Shown here: one piece after another, positions 4,451 to 5,003 of the stretch
Position numbering within the stretch: the first letter of the stretch is position 1
Layout: each line of letters begins with the position of its first letter
Assembly: GCA_016186375.1 (NCBI GenBank)
Contig: JACPLS010000046.1
Location: forward strand, 1 to 5,003
Direction: 5' to 3'
DNA length: 5,003 bases
Origin: Candidatus Pacearchaeota archaeon
GTDB taxonomy: Archaea > Nanobdellota > Nanobdellia > Pacearchaeales > GW2011-AR1
The notes under the pieces: model-generated
The model's input: the letters and a program-made list of their open reading frames with translations, nothing else
What the model was told of the DNA's origin: nothing
The model's database searches: none
Translations under genes and position numbers: made by a program

Positions 4451-4798
4451 ATGCGCTTAAGGAGAAAATATACAGCAATTCTTATGAAAAAATCCACTGA
4501 GAATATGAAATTATTACAAAAAGTAAGAAATTTTGTTGCTTATGGAGAAATTGATAAAGAAACTCTTTATGACCTTTTGGCGAAGAGAGCGCAAGTTATT
4601 GGAAAAGTGAAGATTAATCCTGAAAAAATAATAAACCAGTTAGATAAGAAATCTTTATCTGAAATGAGTATCAAGGATTTCTTTCGGTTACACTCTCCAC
4701 GAGGGGGAATTAATACTAAAAGACATTTTCCTAAAAATAAAGGAGTTTGGGGAGATAATGGCAAGAAGATAAATGATCTTGTTAGGAGAATGTTATGA
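4451..4798 (+). CDS. rpl30: Large-subunit ribosomal protein uL30, main part after in-frame UGA
   Basis: uL30 is a small large-subunit protein that binds 23S rRNA; the archaeal form is about 150 residues. This 115-residue piece carries nearly all of it: RLRRKYTAILM (residues 2-12, family 'LRL.R.N.C.....'), MKLLQKVRNFVAYGEIDKETLYDLLAKR (residues 19-46, family 'M..KVKDYV..GEID..TL..LL..R'), then FFRLHSPRGGINTKRHFP (residues 77-94) and the C-terminal GDNGKKINDLVRRML (family 'G..INELL.RML'). Only the first strand and turn are missing; they are encoded by 4382-4441 in the same frame, before a UGA. If the UGA were read through, the whole protein would be 138 residues. AGGAGG at 4434-4439 supports a start at 4451. 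The TGA overlaps the next gene's ATG. The uL30 identity is secure; whether it works as one chain, two chains or a fragment is open. Confidence 0.9.
   Translation: MRLRRKYTAILMKKSTENMKLLQKVRNFVAYGEIDKETLYDLLAKRAQVIGKVKINPEKIINQLDKKSLSEMSIKDFFRLHSPRGGINTKRHFPKNKGVWGDNGKKINDLVRRML
4784..4788 (+). promoter_or_regulatory. Shine-Dalgarno site for the last, partial gene
   Basis: AGGAG at 4784-4788 ends 6 bases before ATG 4795. It lies in the final codons of uL30 and supports the start of the right-edge gene. Confidence 0.6.
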
Positions 4799-5003
4799 CT
4801 AAATTAGATCTAACTTACGGCATTGTTGGTAACTTGCCTTTAACTATGAAAAAAATATTGCATGATAGAAGAGCTTTATATGCAGGAATAAATGAGAATG
4901 GGGAATATGTTCTTTTAAATAGAGGTTTAAATTCAGTAATTACTATTGTTGGGGCTTCTTGTCATATTACACAAGATTATAATGAAGATAACATTCCTAA
5001 TGA
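4795..5003 (+). CDS. Unrecognised protein after uL30, 3' end cut off by window edge
   Basis: The frame is open from ATG 4795 to the right edge, giving 69 residues. The ATG overlaps the uL30 TGA (ATGA) and AGGAG stands 6 bases upstream, so translation is well supported. uL15 is the usual next gene in archaeal operons, but its basic Gly/Lys-rich start (of the type 'R....LRG..THG.G..K..R..G') is absent. The sequence instead reads MTKLDLTYGIVGNLP, an LTMKKILHDRRALYAG segment and likely strands in GEYVLLN and VITIVGASCHI. The absence of a long basic stretch argues against an ordinary ribosomal protein. No family is recognised. It may be a third lineage-specific insertion, with uL15 further downstream or elsewhere. 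Confidence 0.75.
   Translation, partial: MTKLDLTYGIVGNLPLTMKKILHDRRALYAGINENGEYVLLNRGLNSVITIVGASCHITQDYNEDNIPN

Noticed and set aside
1..5003. RNA genes, CRISPR arrays, insertion sequences or promoters
   Set aside because: Nearly every base is inside a recognised or supported coding frame. I saw no tRNA cloverleaf, no regularly spaced repeats, no transposase and no convincing TATA/BRE element with free space around it.

Overview
The window is an interior slice of an archaeal ribosomal-protein operon of the spc/S14 type, with every gene on the plus strand. The domain call rests on eL32 and eL19, which bacteria lack, on a uL6 of archaeal type, and on the archaeal gene order uL5, uS14, uS8, uL6, eL32, eL19, uL18, uS5, uL30. 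The DNA is strongly A/T-rich, lysine codons are mostly AAA and intergenic space is almost absent. uS14 has an N-terminal extension, and uS5 carries a Gly/Lys-rich insert in its first domain. Both recall DPANN lineages (Woesearchaeota/Pacearchaeota-like) as I remember them. That placement is an inference, not proof.

Layout: uL5 is cut by the left edge (1-449). uS14 (446-676), uS8 (716-1090), uL6 (1092-1637), eL32 (1634-1993), eL19 (1983-2393) and uL18 (2395-2871) follow in canonical order. An unrecognised 109-residue gene (2868-3197) then sits between uL18 and uS5 (3199-4020). A second unrecognised gene of 122 residues (4017-4385) sits between uS5 and uL30. uL30 (4382-4798) has an in-frame UGA at codon 21, with a Shine-Dalgarno (SD) sequence and a new ATG just after it. 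The last gene (from 4795, cut by the right edge) does not look like uL15, the expected neighbour, and is a third unrecognised gene.

Translation appears tightly chained. Most junctions are 4-base ATGA overlaps or 1-base gaps, and many have a GGAG-type SD inside the end of the previous gene. The one larger gap, between uS14 and uS8, is filled by a 13-codon reading frame that itself has a 1-base upstream gap and an ATGA overlap with uS8. No promoter or terminator is visible, so transcription presumably starts upstream and continues beyond the window.

The recognised proteins all assemble into the ribosome: uL5 and uL18 with 5S rRNA in the central protuberance, uL6, eL19, eL32 and uL30 elsewhere on the large subunit, and uS5, uS8 and uS14 on the small subunit. 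The points most worth a second look are the UGA-split uL30, the three unfamiliar genes inserted around uS5 and uL30, and a three-armed inverted repeat (4111-4155) that can form two mutually exclusive hairpins inside the second of those genes.
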